Assembly (NCBI GenBank): GCA_964425745.1
Contig: CAYRNW010000030.1
Span: 1 to 30,701 of the forward strand
Source: CALCNS01 sp964425745
GTDB lineage: Bacteria; Bacillota; JAAYKD01
Reading direction: 5' to 3'
DNA: 30,701 nt
Shown here: one piece after another, positions 16,897 through 25,108 of the stretch
Position numbering within the stretch: position 1 is the first letter of the stretch
Layout: each line of letters opens with the position of its first letter
The notes under the pieces: generated by a model
What the model was told of the DNA's origin: nothing
What the model saw: the letters and a program-made list of their open reading frames with translations, nothing else
Database searches by the model: none
Translations under genes and position numbers: made by a program

Positions 16897-18081
16897 ATGG
16901 AAAACAATTGGCAAAGAAACCTTTATATCCTATGGATTGGTGTTTTCATTGCAGGAGCCAGCTTTTCGCTGGTTTCTCCTTTTCTACCCCTACTTCTGAA
17001 TGAGGTCGGTCAAGAGACCAATGTTGAATTTTGGTCTGGCATGTTATTTTCTGCATCTTTTTTAGCAAGCTCGTTGATGTCCCCTATTTGGGGTTCTTTG
17101 GCAGATCGATATGGCAAGAAGCCCATGATTATCCGTTCAGGAATTGGAATTGCTTCAACTTATATCCTAATGTTTTTTGCTACGCAGCCGTGGCATTTGT
17201 TAGCTGCCAGATTTCTAAACGGTGTTTTATCTGGGTTTATCCCGTCAGCCATTTCTTTAGTTGCTTCCAATACGCCTGATAATAGGATTGGACGCTCTTT
17301 GGGGATTTTATCTACCGGTAGCTCAGCAGGCAGTGTCATCGGACCGATGTTAGGAGGCTTAATGGCTGCACAGTTCGGAATGAGAATGACCTTGCTGATA
17401 TCAGGAGGAATCTTGCTTTCGGCAACCTTAGTTGTTATTTTCGGTGTTCATGAGAAAGTCGTTCGCAGTGAGAATAAACGACCAAGTTTATTACAAGATT
17501 TTCAAGAAGCCGGTCGTAATAAAAGGCTAATGTCCATGCTTTTGGTTCAGACCTTAATTGCTTTATCGCTGATGATTATTCAGCCAATTCTAACACTTTA
17601 CATTAAAGCAATGGGAGTTGGCGATAATTTAGTAGCCTATACGGGGATTATTTTTAGCTTAGCCGGAGTAGCAACAGTCATTGCTGCACCCATATGGGGA
17701 AGAATTGGTGAAAAAATCGGTTTCCAAAAAACGTTATTGATTTCATTAATTGGAATCTCAATTATGAACTTCTTACAGATGTTCGCTCAAAATGTCATTT
17801 GGTTTGGAGTCATGAGATTCAGCTATGGTTTGTTTATTGCAGGTGTCGCACCCGCTGCCAACGCTATCATTGCTGCTAGCGTACCACAAACATTTCGTGG
17901 TCGGGCATTTGGAATCTCCAATAGCTTTAACAATATTGGAAATGCATTAGGTCCCATTATTGGTGGTACAATTGGAACATGGTTCGGCATGAAATATGTA
18001 TTTGTGTTTGCTTCACTGGCGGTTGCACTCACCGCTGTTTGGCTCAGAACGGTTACGAAGAGAGAAAAGCTGGCGGTATGA
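16897..18081 (+). CDS. MFS transporter, drug-efflux (DHA1/TetA-MdtG) type
   Basis: A 394-residue major facilitator superfamily protein with about 12 membrane helices in two halves. The loop 2-3 motif is WGSLADRYGKKPMIIRSG and is repeated in the second half as WGRIGEKIGFQKTLLIS. The GSSAGSVIGPMLGG segment in helix 5 matches antiporter motif C, so proton-driven export of a small organic compound is likely; the substrate is unknown. The frame is open from 16825, but GGAG at 16885-16888 sets ATG 16897, and 16825 would lie inside the promoter. The next gene follows after 22 bp. Confidence 0.9.
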   Translation: MENNWQRNLYILWIGVFIAGASFSLVSPFLPLLLNEVGQETNVEFWSGMLFSASFLASSLMSPIWGSLADRYGKKPMIIRSGIGIASTYILMFFATQPWHLLAARFLNGVLSGFIPSAISLVASNTPDNRIGRSLGILSTGSSAGSVIGPMLGGLMAAQFGMRMTLLISGGILLSATLVVIFGVHEKVVRSENKRPSLLQDFQEAGRNKRLMSMLLVQTLIALSLMIIQPILTLYIKAMGVGDNLVAYTGIIFSLAGVATVIAAPIWGRIGEKIGFQKTLLISLIGISIMNFLQMFAQNVIWFGVMRFSYGLFIAGVAPAANAIIAASVPQTFRGRAFGISNSFNNIGNALGPIIGGTIGTWFGMKYVFVFASLAVALTAVWLRTVTKREKLAV

Positions 18082-18103
18082 GATATTGGGAAGGAATGTA
18101 AGG

Positions 18104-19975
18104 ATGACAAAAACGTTGAAAATTTTAGATGAAAAAAAGCTGATATCGGTGAATAAGCCGACACGATATACGGGTCATGAAGTGAATCAAATCGTCAAAG
18201 ACCCAAACTCCGTAGAGGTTCGAATGGCGTTCGCTTTTCCCGATGTATATGACATCGGCATGTCGCATGTGGGGTCGAAAATCCTGTATCATGTAGTAAA
18301 TCAATTGGATTGGGCGGCAATGGAACGAGTTTATGCACCATGGCCTGATTATGAAGCACTTTTAAGAAGAGAAGGCGCTGTTTTAACTTCGTTAGAGAAT
18401 CGCACGCCTTTGTGTGAATTTCCCATTGTGGGAATCACCTTACAATACGAGTTAACCTACAGCAATATTCTGACGATTCTCGACTTAGGAAGAATCCCTT
18501 TATTAGCTAGCAAACGTTCAGATGAAGATCCTATTGTCTTTGCCGGAGGTCCCGGAGCTTTCAACCCGGAGCCGATTGCCGACTTTTTAGATTTGGTGGT
18601 ATTGGGTGATGGAGAGGAAATCCTTCCTAAACTGCTAGATATTTATCGTAAACTTGGAAAAGAGAACAACGGAAGAGCAAATCGCAAAGCTTTTTTGGAA
18701 AGCGCAGCGGAATTAGAGGGTGTGTATGTTCCCACCTTTTATGAAGCTTCCTTTTCTGAAGATGGATCTTTTCTGGGGATTCACCCTAAAAATTCGAAAG
18801 CAGTAATGCCAGTTCGAAGGGCAATTGTTAAGGACCTCGATCAGACGGCTTATCCAGAAACCTTAATCTTACCCTATGGAGATGTGATTCATGATCGGAC
18901 CATGATTGAGTTGTTCCGAGGTTGCACAGCCGGCTGTCGCTTTTGCCAAGCCGGATGTATTTATCGTCCGGTTCGCGAAAGAAGCTTACCGACGTTGATC
19001 AAACAAGCAGAAGTACTGTTGCAAAGTACAGGCTATGATGAAATATCGTTGATTTCTCTTTCCAGTATGGATTATTCGCAAATCGAAAATCTGATTGAAC
19101 ACTTATTACAAAAGTATGGTTGCCAAGGAATCGGTGTCGCTTTACCGTCATTACGAGTCGATAGCTTTTCAGTAGAAATTGCAGAGAAAGTTCAGCAGGT
19201 ACGCAAAAGCGGTCTTACCTTAGCACCGGAGGCTGGAAGCCAACGATTGCGTGATATCATCAATAAGAGGGTCACAGAGCAACAGATCATGGAAGCTGTC
19301 AGTGGCGCTTTTGATGCGGGATGGAGTGGATTAAAACTCTATTTTATGCTTGGTTTACCGGGAGAAACCGATGAGGATCTAACAGAAATCATTGCCTTAG
19401 CAGAACGCATTGCCAAAGTGTATCGGCAAAAAAAGAGACGAGGGAAGTTAAGAATCAGTGTAAGTGTTTCCACCTTTGTTCCTAAACCGCATACACCGTT
19501 TCAATGGTTGGGCCAAATTCCACCCGAGGAAATTCATAGAAAACAACAACTCCTCCGTAGTTTGGCTCGAGATCGAGCCATTGAACTCTCAACTCATGAT
19601 GTGAATACAAGTTATTTGGAAGCCATTTTCAGCCGTGGCGACCGGAGATTATCTGCGGTTGTAAAACGCGCTTACGAACTGGGAGCTCGTTTTGATGGCT
19701 GGACAGAGCATTTTCGTTTCAGTCTATGGAAACAAGCATTGGAAGAATGTCAAATAAACGACTCCAAATATGCAAATGAAGCTAAGACTGTTACTTCTGT
19801 TTTACCGTGGGACCATTTGGACAGTGGTGTCCGAAAAGAATGGTTGGCGGAACAATGGAGTCTTGCTGAAAAAGGAATTGAAACCGAAGATTGTCGCTTT
19901 GGACCCTGTAGTTTGTGTGGGGTCTGTATGGATTACGATGTCCGCAACCTTCTGCAAAAGGGGGACACGAAATGA
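18104..19975 (+). CDS. TIGR03960 family B12-binding/radical SAM protein
   Basis: A 623-residue protein. Residues ~35-190 are a B12-binding-like N-terminal domain (FPDVYDIGMSHVGSKIL, AGGPGAFNPEP). Residues ~265-500 are the radical SAM barrel with Cys274, Cys278 and Cys281 in RGCTAGCRFC ligating the SAM-binding 4Fe-4S cluster. Near the C-terminus GPCSLCGVC forms a second Cys cluster. The reaction is not established. The family is nearly always paired with a DUF2344 protein, as here (4-bp overlap), and sits before rplU in Clostridia, pointing to an RNA or ribosome modification role by context. ATG 18104 follows AAGGA by 8 nt; upstream in-frame starts run into the MFS gene. Confidence 0.9.
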   Translation: MTKTLKILDEKKLISVNKPTRYTGHEVNQIVKDPNSVEVRMAFAFPDVYDIGMSHVGSKILYHVVNQLDWAAMERVYAPWPDYEALLRREGAVLTSLENRTPLCEFPIVGITLQYELTYSNILTILDLGRIPLLASKRSDEDPIVFAGGPGAFNPEPIADFLDLVVLGDGEEILPKLLDIYRKLGKENNGRANRKAFLESAAELEGVYVPTFYEASFSEDGSFLGIHPKNSKAVMPVRRAIVKDLDQTAYPETLILPYGDVIHDRTMIELFRGCTAGCRFCQAGCIYRPVRERSLPTLIKQAEVLLQSTGYDEISLISLSSMDYSQIENLIEHLLQKYGCQGIGVALPSLRVDSFSVEIAEKVQQVRKSGLTLAPEAGSQRLRDIINKRVTEQQIMEAVSGAFDAGWSGLKLYFMLGLPGETDEDLTEIIALAERIAKVYRQKKRRGKLRISVSVSTFVPKPHTPFQWLGQIPPEEIHRKQQLLRSLARDRAIELSTHDVNTSYLEAIFSRGDRRLSAVVKRAYELGARFDGWTEHFRFSLWKQALEECQINDSKYANEAKTVTSVLPWDHLDSGVRKEWLAEQWSLAEKGIETEDCRFGPCSLCGVCMDYDVRNLLQKGDTK

Positions 19976-20652
19976 GAATTCTTTTAGAGTTTACGAAAGG
20001 ACCTTCACTTCGATGGATTTCGCATTTGGACTTGATCAAAGTTTTTGAGAAAGCGATTCGGAGAGCCAATCTCCCTGTTGCTCTCAGTCAAGGTTTTAAT
20101 CCTCGTCCAAAAATGAGCATTGCTTTACCTTTACCTGTAGGAGTCAGTAGCGATGGAGAATTTATGGAATTAGAATTGGCAGAGCAAATGGATCATAGGG
20201 AACTATGTAACCGATTGAACCAGCAATTACCAGTAGATATGAAAATTCAGAAAGCCATGAATCTCTCAGAAAACTCACCATCAGTGATGTCGCAAGTAGA
20301 AACCTCAGAGTATCGTGTTCATATACCGCATGCTAACCGGAGTGATGAAGTGACAAATGCAATACAGAACCTACTTGCGAAGCAGGAGGTTTTGGTACGA
20401 TTTTCAAATAAAGATGGAAAGATTAAGATACTGGATATCAGACCCGGGATTCGGTCTTGTATTTGGTGCAAGAACCAAGAATCGATTTTGATGGAAATCG
20501 AGACAAGTTCGCGCTTGTTTATTCGCCCGCAATTTGTTTTGCAAGCAATCACCGAAAGCCTGAATCAACCACAGTGGAGCATTGAAGAAATCGACATTCA
20601 TCGTGTTAAAATCAACTTAAATCCAAAGATACAGGTGTCCATGCAAACGTAA
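19972..20652 (+). CDS. TIGR03936 / DUF2344 family protein
   Basis: A 226-residue DUF2344 protein, the usual partner of the radical SAM protein encoded just upstream; in some bacteria the two are fused. Marks visible are the opening RILLEFTKGPSLRWISHLDL, the FEKAIRRANLPVALSQGFNP block and PRPKMSIALPLPVGVSS. The family is thought to act with the radical SAM enzyme on a shared substrate, but no reaction is known. ATG 19972 overlaps the upstream stop (ATGA) and has AAAAGGGGG in front. The frame is open further upstream but only inside the preceding gene. A ribonuclease G/E gene often follows in relatives; here an intergenic promoter and rplU come next. Confidence 0.88.
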   Translation: MRILLEFTKGPSLRWISHLDLIKVFEKAIRRANLPVALSQGFNPRPKMSIALPLPVGVSSDGEFMELELAEQMDHRELCNRLNQQLPVDMKIQKAMNLSENSPSVMSQVETSEYRVHIPHANRSDEVTNAIQNLLAKQEVLVRFSNKDGKIKILDIRPGIRSCIWCKNQESILMEIETSSRLFIRPQFVLQAITESLNQPQWSIEEIDIHRVKINLNPKIQVSMQT

Positions 20653-20678
20653 AGCTACTTAAGGTTATAAAAAAAGAA

Positions 20679-20707
20679 TTGACAAATAGTGAGTTCTTAA
20701 GTATAAT
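20679..20707 (+). promoter_or_regulatory. Consensus sigma-A promoter of the rplU operon
   Basis: Perfect TTGACA (20679-20684) and TATAAT (20702-20707) with an ideal 17-bp spacer. It is the strongest promoter in the window and drives the L21-Prp-L27 genes with a ~100-nt leader. Confidence 0.93.
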
Positions 20708-20710
20708 ATC

Positions 20711-20800
20711 TCGGTAGGCTTTGCGTCTCATCGCATACCGCTCGAAGCAGGCGCCTAAACTTTCTAACGAAAGTGCCTGGCATGGCGAGTCTTGAAAAAA
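20711..20800 (+). ncRNA. Ribosomal protein L21 leader RNA
   Basis: The 5' untranslated region between promoter and rplU folds into nested helices. GCAGGC (about 20748) pairs with GCCTGGC-side bases (about 20776), an inner CTTTC-TAAC-GAAAG hairpin lies at 20760-20773, and outer CTCG pairs with CGAG before the ribosome binding site. This agrees with the Firmicutes L21 leader family, an autoregulatory element likely bound by L21. The identification is by position and fold; a covariance-model search would settle it. Confidence 0.7.
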
Positions 20801-20817
20801 AGGAGGTGCAATGGCAA

Positions 20818-21132
20818 ATGAATTATGCCATTATCGAAACCGGCAGCAAACAGTACAAAGTTCAAGTCGGTGATGTTATCTATGTGGAAAAACTTCCCGT
20901 GGAAGTAGGAACCGATTACTGCTTTGACCATGTTTTGGCCCTTAGTCAAGAAGGACAAATGGTTATCGGAAATCCTTTGGTTAGCGGAGCAACTGTTTCA
21001 GCCAAAGTTGAAGAACAGGGCAAAGAAAAGAAAATTTCTGGATTCCGTTACAAAGCCAAATCCAACTATCGTCGTCGCTATGGACATCGTCAACCGTTTA
21101 CAAAATTGACGATCGTTTCTATTCAAGCTTAA
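20818..21132 (+). CDS. rplU: Large-subunit ribosomal protein L21 (bL21)
   Basis: A 104-residue bL21. The N-terminus NYAIIETGSKQYKVQVGD and C-terminal HRQPFTKLTI with basic KSNYRRRYGHRQ are the family signatures. It binds 23S rRNA in the 50S subunit. ATG 20818 is 11 nt after AGGAGG (20801-20806). An ATG at 20811 is in another frame and gives no L21 sequence. An in-frame GTG at 20773 lies in the leader hairpin and is rejected. prp follows after 1 nt. Confidence 0.97.
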   Translation: MNYAIIETGSKQYKVQVGDVIYVEKLPVEVGTDYCFDHVLALSQEGQMVIGNPLVSGATVSAKVEEQGKEKKISGFRYKAKSNYRRRYGHRQPFTKLTIVSIQA

Positions 21133-21133
21133 G

Positions 21134-21529
21134 ATGATCGAACTACTCTTTCAACGCGATCATGACCGCTGGTTTTCTTTCCAAAGTAAAGGCCATAGTG
21201 GCTATAAAAAATCCGGGGAAGATATTGTTTGCGCGGCAATAAGTGCAATTGTGCAGACAGCCCTTCTGGGAATTAAAGCTTTCGATAAAGAAATCTCGAG
21301 TTATGTCATCGAAGACGGTTTTCTGGAATGGAATCTGACAACTAAGACGGAATTTGAGTTTGACGTGCAGATCCAAAGCATTATTACAGCAGCAATCTTA
21401 GGATGTTTGAATATTGCGGTTCAATATCCGGAATTTGTTTCGGTGAAATTAAACGGGTTGTTCGGTTGGAAAAATTGTAAAAATTACGAATTACAGGATT
21501 TGAATCAACTCATAGAGCTATTAAAATAA
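21134..21529 (+). CDS. prp: Ribosomal-processing cysteine protease Prp (YsxB-like)
   Basis: A 131-residue Prp. Catalytic His21 lies in KGHSGY and Cys33 in DIVCAAISA, the two invariant residues of the family. Prp removes the N-terminal extension of L27 in Firmicutes, Fusobacteria and relatives, an essential step for ribosome function. The gene lies between rplU and rpmA, its usual place, and the L27 encoded next has the cleavable extension. It starts 1 nt after the rplU stop, so translation is probably coupled. It is slightly longer at the C-terminus than the ~110-residue typical form. Confidence 0.93.
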   Translation: MIELLFQRDHDRWFSFQSKGHSGYKKSGEDIVCAAISAIVQTALLGIKAFDKEISSYVIEDGFLEWNLTTKTEFEFDVQIQSIITAAILGCLNIAVQYPEFVSVKLNGLFGWKNCKNYELQDLNQLIELLK

Positions 21530-21546
21530 AACAGGAGGTGCGTACC

Positions 21547-21852
21547 ATGTTTCTGATGAATTTGCAGCTTTTTGCTCATAAAAAAGGAATGGGCTCGTCT
21601 CGTAATGGACGTGATAGCCATTCGAAACGCCTTGGCGTTAAGCGATATGGCGGACAGTTTGTCATTGCTGGGAACATTTTAGTTCGCCAACGAGGCACCA
21701 AATTCTATCCGGGTTTGAATGTGGGCATCGGTAAAGATGATACATTGTTTGCAACAGCGGAAGGCACGGTAGAATTTGTAACCCGTTTCGGGAACAAAAA
21801 ATACATCAATGTTCATCCGTTGGAGGTTGTTGCTGACAGCAATAACGGCTAA
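21547..21852 (+). CDS. rpmA: Large-subunit ribosomal protein L27 (bL27), with Prp-cleaved extension
   Basis: A 101-residue precursor of bL27. The mature part starts HKKGMGSSRNGRDS and includes GGQFVIAGNILVRQRGTKFYPG; the N-terminal arm reaches the peptidyl-transferase centre. The first ten residues MFLMNLQLFA form the extension that ends in the Prp recognition pattern LQxFA, with expected cleavage before His11. ATG 21547 is 9 nt after AGGAGG; a GTG at 21538 is in frame but overlaps that site. It is the last gene before a possible terminator. Confidence 0.97.
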   Translation: MFLMNLQLFAHKKGMGSSRNGRDSHSKRLGVKRYGGQFVIAGNILVRQRGTKFYPGLNVGIGKDDTLFATAEGTVEFVTRFGNKKYINVHPLEVVADSNNG

Positions 21853-21857
21853 GAATG

Positions 21858-21910
21858 AAAGAGGCTGTTCCTACTCGATGATTCTATCATCACCGTTAGG
21901 GCAGTCTTTT
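21858..21910 (+). terminator. Possible terminator or attenuating hairpin between rpmA and obgE
   Basis: A stem GATGAT (21877-21882) / ATCATC (21886-21891) with a 3-nt loop is extended by an imperfect outer CCTA/TAGG pairing and a short AAAGA/TCTTT pairing before a TTTT run. The outer helix is weak, so it could act as a partial terminator that lowers obgE expression relative to rpmA. Confidence 0.4.
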
Positions 21911-21944
21911 CATTTCTATTAGGAGAAGTCTTATAGGAGGAAAT

Positions 21945-23246
21945 ATGTTTGTAGATAGAGCAACAATAAAAGTGATAGCCGGGTCCGGGGGGAATGGACG
22001 GGTTTCATTCCGGCGTGAGAAGTATGTACCGGAAGGCGGCCCCAATGGTGGTGACGGAGGTCGGGGAGGGAACGTCATAGCCAAAGTTGACTCCGGACTG
22101 CAAACATTAATTGACTTCCGATATCGCCGTATTTATAAAGCGGAAAATGGCGAACATGGCGATATTAAGAATATGGCCGGACGAGCGGGTTCAGACTTGA
22201 TTTTCAGAGTACCCCCGGGTACATTAATTATTGATACCAAAAGGAACGTAGCGATTGCCGATTTAACAGAACCTGGCCAAGAAGCGATTTTAGCACGAGG
22301 CGGCCGTGGTGGCCGTGGAAACGCTCGATTTGTCAGTGCAACCAATCGCTCCCCTGATGTAGCAGAGAAGGGTGAGCCTGGAGATGAAACGGAGCTCGCA
22401 CTCGAATTAAAGATGCTCGCTTCGGTTGGATTAGTTGGATACCCCAATGCTGGAAAATCAACGTTGCTTACGGCTCTTACAGCAGCAAGACCGAAAATTG
22501 CAGATTATCCCTTTACGACCTTGTCTCCAAATCTTGGCGTAGTTCAAGTGGATGAAGGAAACGGGTTTGTAATGGCCGATATTCCTGGGTTGATTGAAGG
22601 AGCACATTCCGGAGTAGGGTTGGGACATGATTTTTTACGTCATATTGAACGAACCAAACTTTTGGTACATTTGATTGATTTAGCAGCAGTCGATGGAAGA
22701 GATCCTATTTCGGATTATCAATCGATTTGCCAGGAGCTAGCACTATATAGTGAAGAACTGGGAAATCGTGCTCAAATCATCGTACTCAATAAAATCGATC
22801 TGCCAGCTGCGAATGATAACTCGGAAGACGTCATTTCGTGGTTTCAACAAAATAATAAACCCTGCTTTTTGATATCGGCATTGACACGAGAAGGGTTTGA
22901 GCCCCTACTCAAAGAGATTTTGCAACAGCTTTCTACGATTCCGGATCTACCCCCTCTCGTTTTCACCCCGACAGCTGAGTTCATCTTTGACGACCAAAGA
23001 GAAATCGAAATCAAGCGTGTAAATCACGATCATTGGATCGTTTTGAGCAAACGATTAGAGCGACATGTTATCATGACGGATTTTAATCGGAGTGGATCCA
23101 TCAAGCGTTTTCAAGGGTTGATGCGGAAAATCGGTGTCGATCAACTGTTGAGAGATGCCGGAGCAATGCCCGGACATACGGTGCAAATTGGCGAAATGGA
23201 ATTTACATTTGCAGATTATGACGATGAAACGGATTTTGAAGCATAA
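21945..23246 (+). CDS. obgE: GTPase Obg/CgtA
   Basis: A 433-residue Obg. Residues 1-158 are the glycine-rich Obg fold (GSGGNGRVSFRREKYVPEGG). Residues ~159-330 are the G domain with GYPNAGKS (165-172), switch II DIPG (212-215) and NKID. Residues ~345-425 are the C-terminal OCT domain found in Gram-positive Obg. It couples nucleotide levels to 50S assembly, stress response and sporulation control. ATG follows AGGAGGAAAT. It leads a run of closely spaced genes to rsfS. Confidence 0.96.
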   Translation: MFVDRATIKVIAGSGGNGRVSFRREKYVPEGGPNGGDGGRGGNVIAKVDSGLQTLIDFRYRRIYKAENGEHGDIKNMAGRAGSDLIFRVPPGTLIIDTKRNVAIADLTEPGQEAILARGGRGGRGNARFVSATNRSPDVAEKGEPGDETELALELKMLASVGLVGYPNAGKSTLLTALTAARPKIADYPFTTLSPNLGVVQVDEGNGFVMADIPGLIEGAHSGVGLGHDFLRHIERTKLLVHLIDLAAVDGRDPISDYQSICQELALYSEELGNRAQIIVLNKIDLPAANDNSEDVISWFQQNNKPCFLISALTREGFEPLLKEILQQLSTIPDLPPLVFTPTAEFIFDDQREIEIKRVNHDHWIVLSKRLERHVIMTDFNRSGSIKRFQGLMRKIGVDQLLRDAGAMPGHTVQIGEMEFTFADYDDETDFEA

Positions 23247-23257
23247 GGAGATCAAAA

Positions 23258-23554
23258 ATGGAATTAACAGGCAAACAAAAGCGTTATTTGCGCTCTCTGA
23301 TGGTGACTCAACCGGCGATCATTCAGATTGGCAAGGGTAGTGTTACAGAGAATTTAATACAGCAAACCAATGATGTGCTGAGAGCACGAGAAGTTCTTAA
23401 AATTAAAGTTTTGAACAACAATGATGAGGGCTTGGATCTATTGGCTGAAGAATTAGCCAAAGCTTGTGATGCACAAGTAGTTCAAATCATTGGGCATAAT
23501 TTTGTGCTATATCGAAGAAACGAAGAAAAGCCCAAAATAGTTTTACCGGAATAA
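23258..23554 (+). CDS. yhbY: YhbY/CRM-domain RNA-binding protein
   Basis: A 98-residue single CRM domain. KQKRYLRSLM at the start, the GKGSVTENL loop (the GxxG-like RNA contact) and a C-terminal IGHNFVLYRR strand are the family pattern. YhbY associates with pre-50S ribosomal particles. It is 11 bp after obgE and 24 bp before yqeK. The nadD gene that usually lies between yhbY and yqeK is not present. Confidence 0.94.
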   Translation: MELTGKQKRYLRSLMVTQPAIIQIGKGSVTENLIQQTNDVLRAREVLKIKVLNNNDEGLDLLAEELAKACDAQVVQIIGHNFVLYRRNEEKPKIVLPE

Positions 23555-23578
23555 TCCTCTCCAAGGGGGAAACCAAAG

Positions 23579-24145
23579 ATGACCGAGCAAGCAATGAACA
23601 ACCTCCAGGCAGCAATTAGGGGTTCTCTAAAACCTTCGCGTTGGCAACATACGTTGCGTTGTCAAGAAAGTGCCATCAATTTAGCGAAGCATTATAAACT
23701 CAACTGTGAGAAAGTGGCATTGGCTGCACTTTGTCATGACGCTTTTCGTGATCTTTCTGCGATACAATGGCTACGATTGGCCGAGGTTCAGAAGATTCCG
23801 AAAATTGCTGAAGAGGAGCACGCTCCGGTGTTACTCCATGGACCTTTAGCCGCGAAATATCTTGAGATTCAGTGGGGTTGTTGTCAGGTAGATGTTTTAG
23901 CAGCCATTTACTACCACACCAGCGGTCATCGGGATTTGGATTCGATCGGGAAAGTTATTTTTCTTGCCGATGGTATTGAACCGGGACGCGATTTCCCTCA
24001 GAGAGAAAACATAGAAGAACTTGCTTATCGGAATCTTGACGAAGCATGTCGACTAATGCTGGAATCGAACATTTCATACTTGGAAAAGCATGGCTTAGTC
24101 TGTCATCCTGACAGCTATGACTGGCTTATCGAATTAAAAAAGTAA
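23579..24145 (+). CDS. yqeK: YqeK-type HD-domain hydrolase (Ap4A hydrolase)
   Basis: A 188-residue HD-superfamily phosphohydrolase. Ligand residues are visible as His in RWQHTLRCQ (about 22), the HD pair in LCHDAFRDL (about 54-55), His in LLHGPLAA and in YYHTSGH, and the Asp of LADGIEPGR. Characterised YqeK proteins symmetrically cleave diadenosine tetraphosphate to ADP in Gram-positive bacteria. ATG follows AAGGGGGAAA. In relatives it follows nadD and in some it is fused to it; here it is separate and nadD is missing. Confidence 0.92.
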   Translation: MTEQAMNNLQAAIRGSLKPSRWQHTLRCQESAINLAKHYKLNCEKVALAALCHDAFRDLSAIQWLRLAEVQKIPKIAEEEHAPVLLHGPLAAKYLEIQWGCCQVDVLAAIYYHTSGHRDLDSIGKVIFLADGIEPGRDFPQRENIEELAYRNLDEACRLMLESNISYLEKHGLVCHPDSYDWLIELKK

Positions 24146-24159
24146 AGAAAGAACGGCGT

Positions 24160-25098
24160 TTGATTTTGAATCCTAATTTTATTGAAGAACAACAACAAGA
24201 AATCAAGAAGGCGGAAATGAATCCTAAATGGAAACATTGGCTCTTCCACGGCCTTCTGATGATGTTGGGTCTGCTATTTATCTCACTTGTCATAACAGAG
24301 ATCTATTTATGGCAAATTCAGCCTGCGGATCTTAAACTTCCTCCTTTGCAGGACGGGGAGACGCTCAATATTTTACTCATCGGTACCGATGCTGGATTAT
24401 TGGGCGGGGGAGGAACGATGCCTCCCAGAAGTGATGTGTTGATGCTATTCAGTTTCGATCGAACCACAAATGAAACGGCTGTTGTTTCGATCCCGCGGGA
24501 CACTTTAGTATATCTAGATGGTGTCGGATATAATCGGGTCAATGCTGCACATGTTTTTGGTGGAACTGAATTAACCTTGAACACGGTTGAGGAGTTGCTC
24601 GAAGCCCCCATTCATTATTTTGCCAAGATCAACTTTCAAGGATTTAAAATTCTCATAGATTCTCTCGGGGGAGTTCCAATCGATATCGAGAAAGATATGT
24701 TTTATGAAGATCCCTACGACATACCCCCATTAAAAATTGATTTAAAGGCAGGCCCACAAGTTCTCAACGGGGATAAAGCTGAACAATATGTACGATATCG
24801 AGATCAAGAAGGGGATATTGGAAGAGTTGAGCGGCAACAAAAATTTATGGCAGCGCTCATACAGCAACTGTTAAAGCCTACGGTTTGGTTCCGGGCTCCT
24901 TGGGCTGTTATTCAATTACAACCGTTTTTGGAAACAAACATGCATTTACAGCATGGGGTGGGATTTGTGTTCAATTACTTTTTTGATAAAGAGACCTATC
25001 ATATCACGCTCCCGGGAGTTGGACAGTATATCGATGGAGCAAGTTATTGGCTTTCCAATGGATTATCACTGCAACAAGTATGGCAGCAGTTAAAATAG
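24160..25098 (+). CDS. LytR-CpsA-Psr (LCP) family cell-wall ligase
   Basis: A 312-residue LCP protein. It has a short cytoplasmic start, a membrane helix (about residues 29-47) and an extracytoplasmic LCP domain. LCP motifs are LLIGTDAG, RSDVLMLFSFD, SIPRDTLVYLDG, YNRVNAAHVFGG, LIDSLGGVPIDI and the conserved VRYRDQEGDIGRVERQQ with its Arg cluster. The family transfers undecaprenyl-linked glycopolymers such as teichoic acid to peptidoglycan. The start is uncertain: TTG 24160 has no good ribosome binding site, while ATG 24217 sits 5 nt after AGAAGG and would give 293 residues starting just before the membrane helix. Confidence 0.92.
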   Translation: MILNPNFIEEQQQEIKKAEMNPKWKHWLFHGLLMMLGLLFISLVITEIYLWQIQPADLKLPPLQDGETLNILLIGTDAGLLGGGGTMPPRSDVLMLFSFDRTTNETAVVSIPRDTLVYLDGVGYNRVNAAHVFGGTELTLNTVEELLEAPIHYFAKINFQGFKILIDSLGGVPIDIEKDMFYEDPYDIPPLKIDLKAGPQVLNGDKAEQYVRYRDQEGDIGRVERQQKFMAALIQQLLKPTVWFRAPWAVIQLQPFLETNMHLQHGVGFVFNYFFDKETYHITLPGVGQYIDGASYWLSNGLSLQQVWQQLK

Positions 25099-25108
25099 GA
25101 GGTAAGGA

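Noticed and set aside
19770..20069. Open frames on both strands over the radical SAM/DUF2344 junction
   Set aside because: They are shadows of two well-supported overlapping genes and encode nothing recognisable.
20773..20817. N-terminally extended L21 from GTG 20773
   Set aside because: The bases belong to the leader helix and ribosome binding site; family N-terminus starts at ATG 20818.
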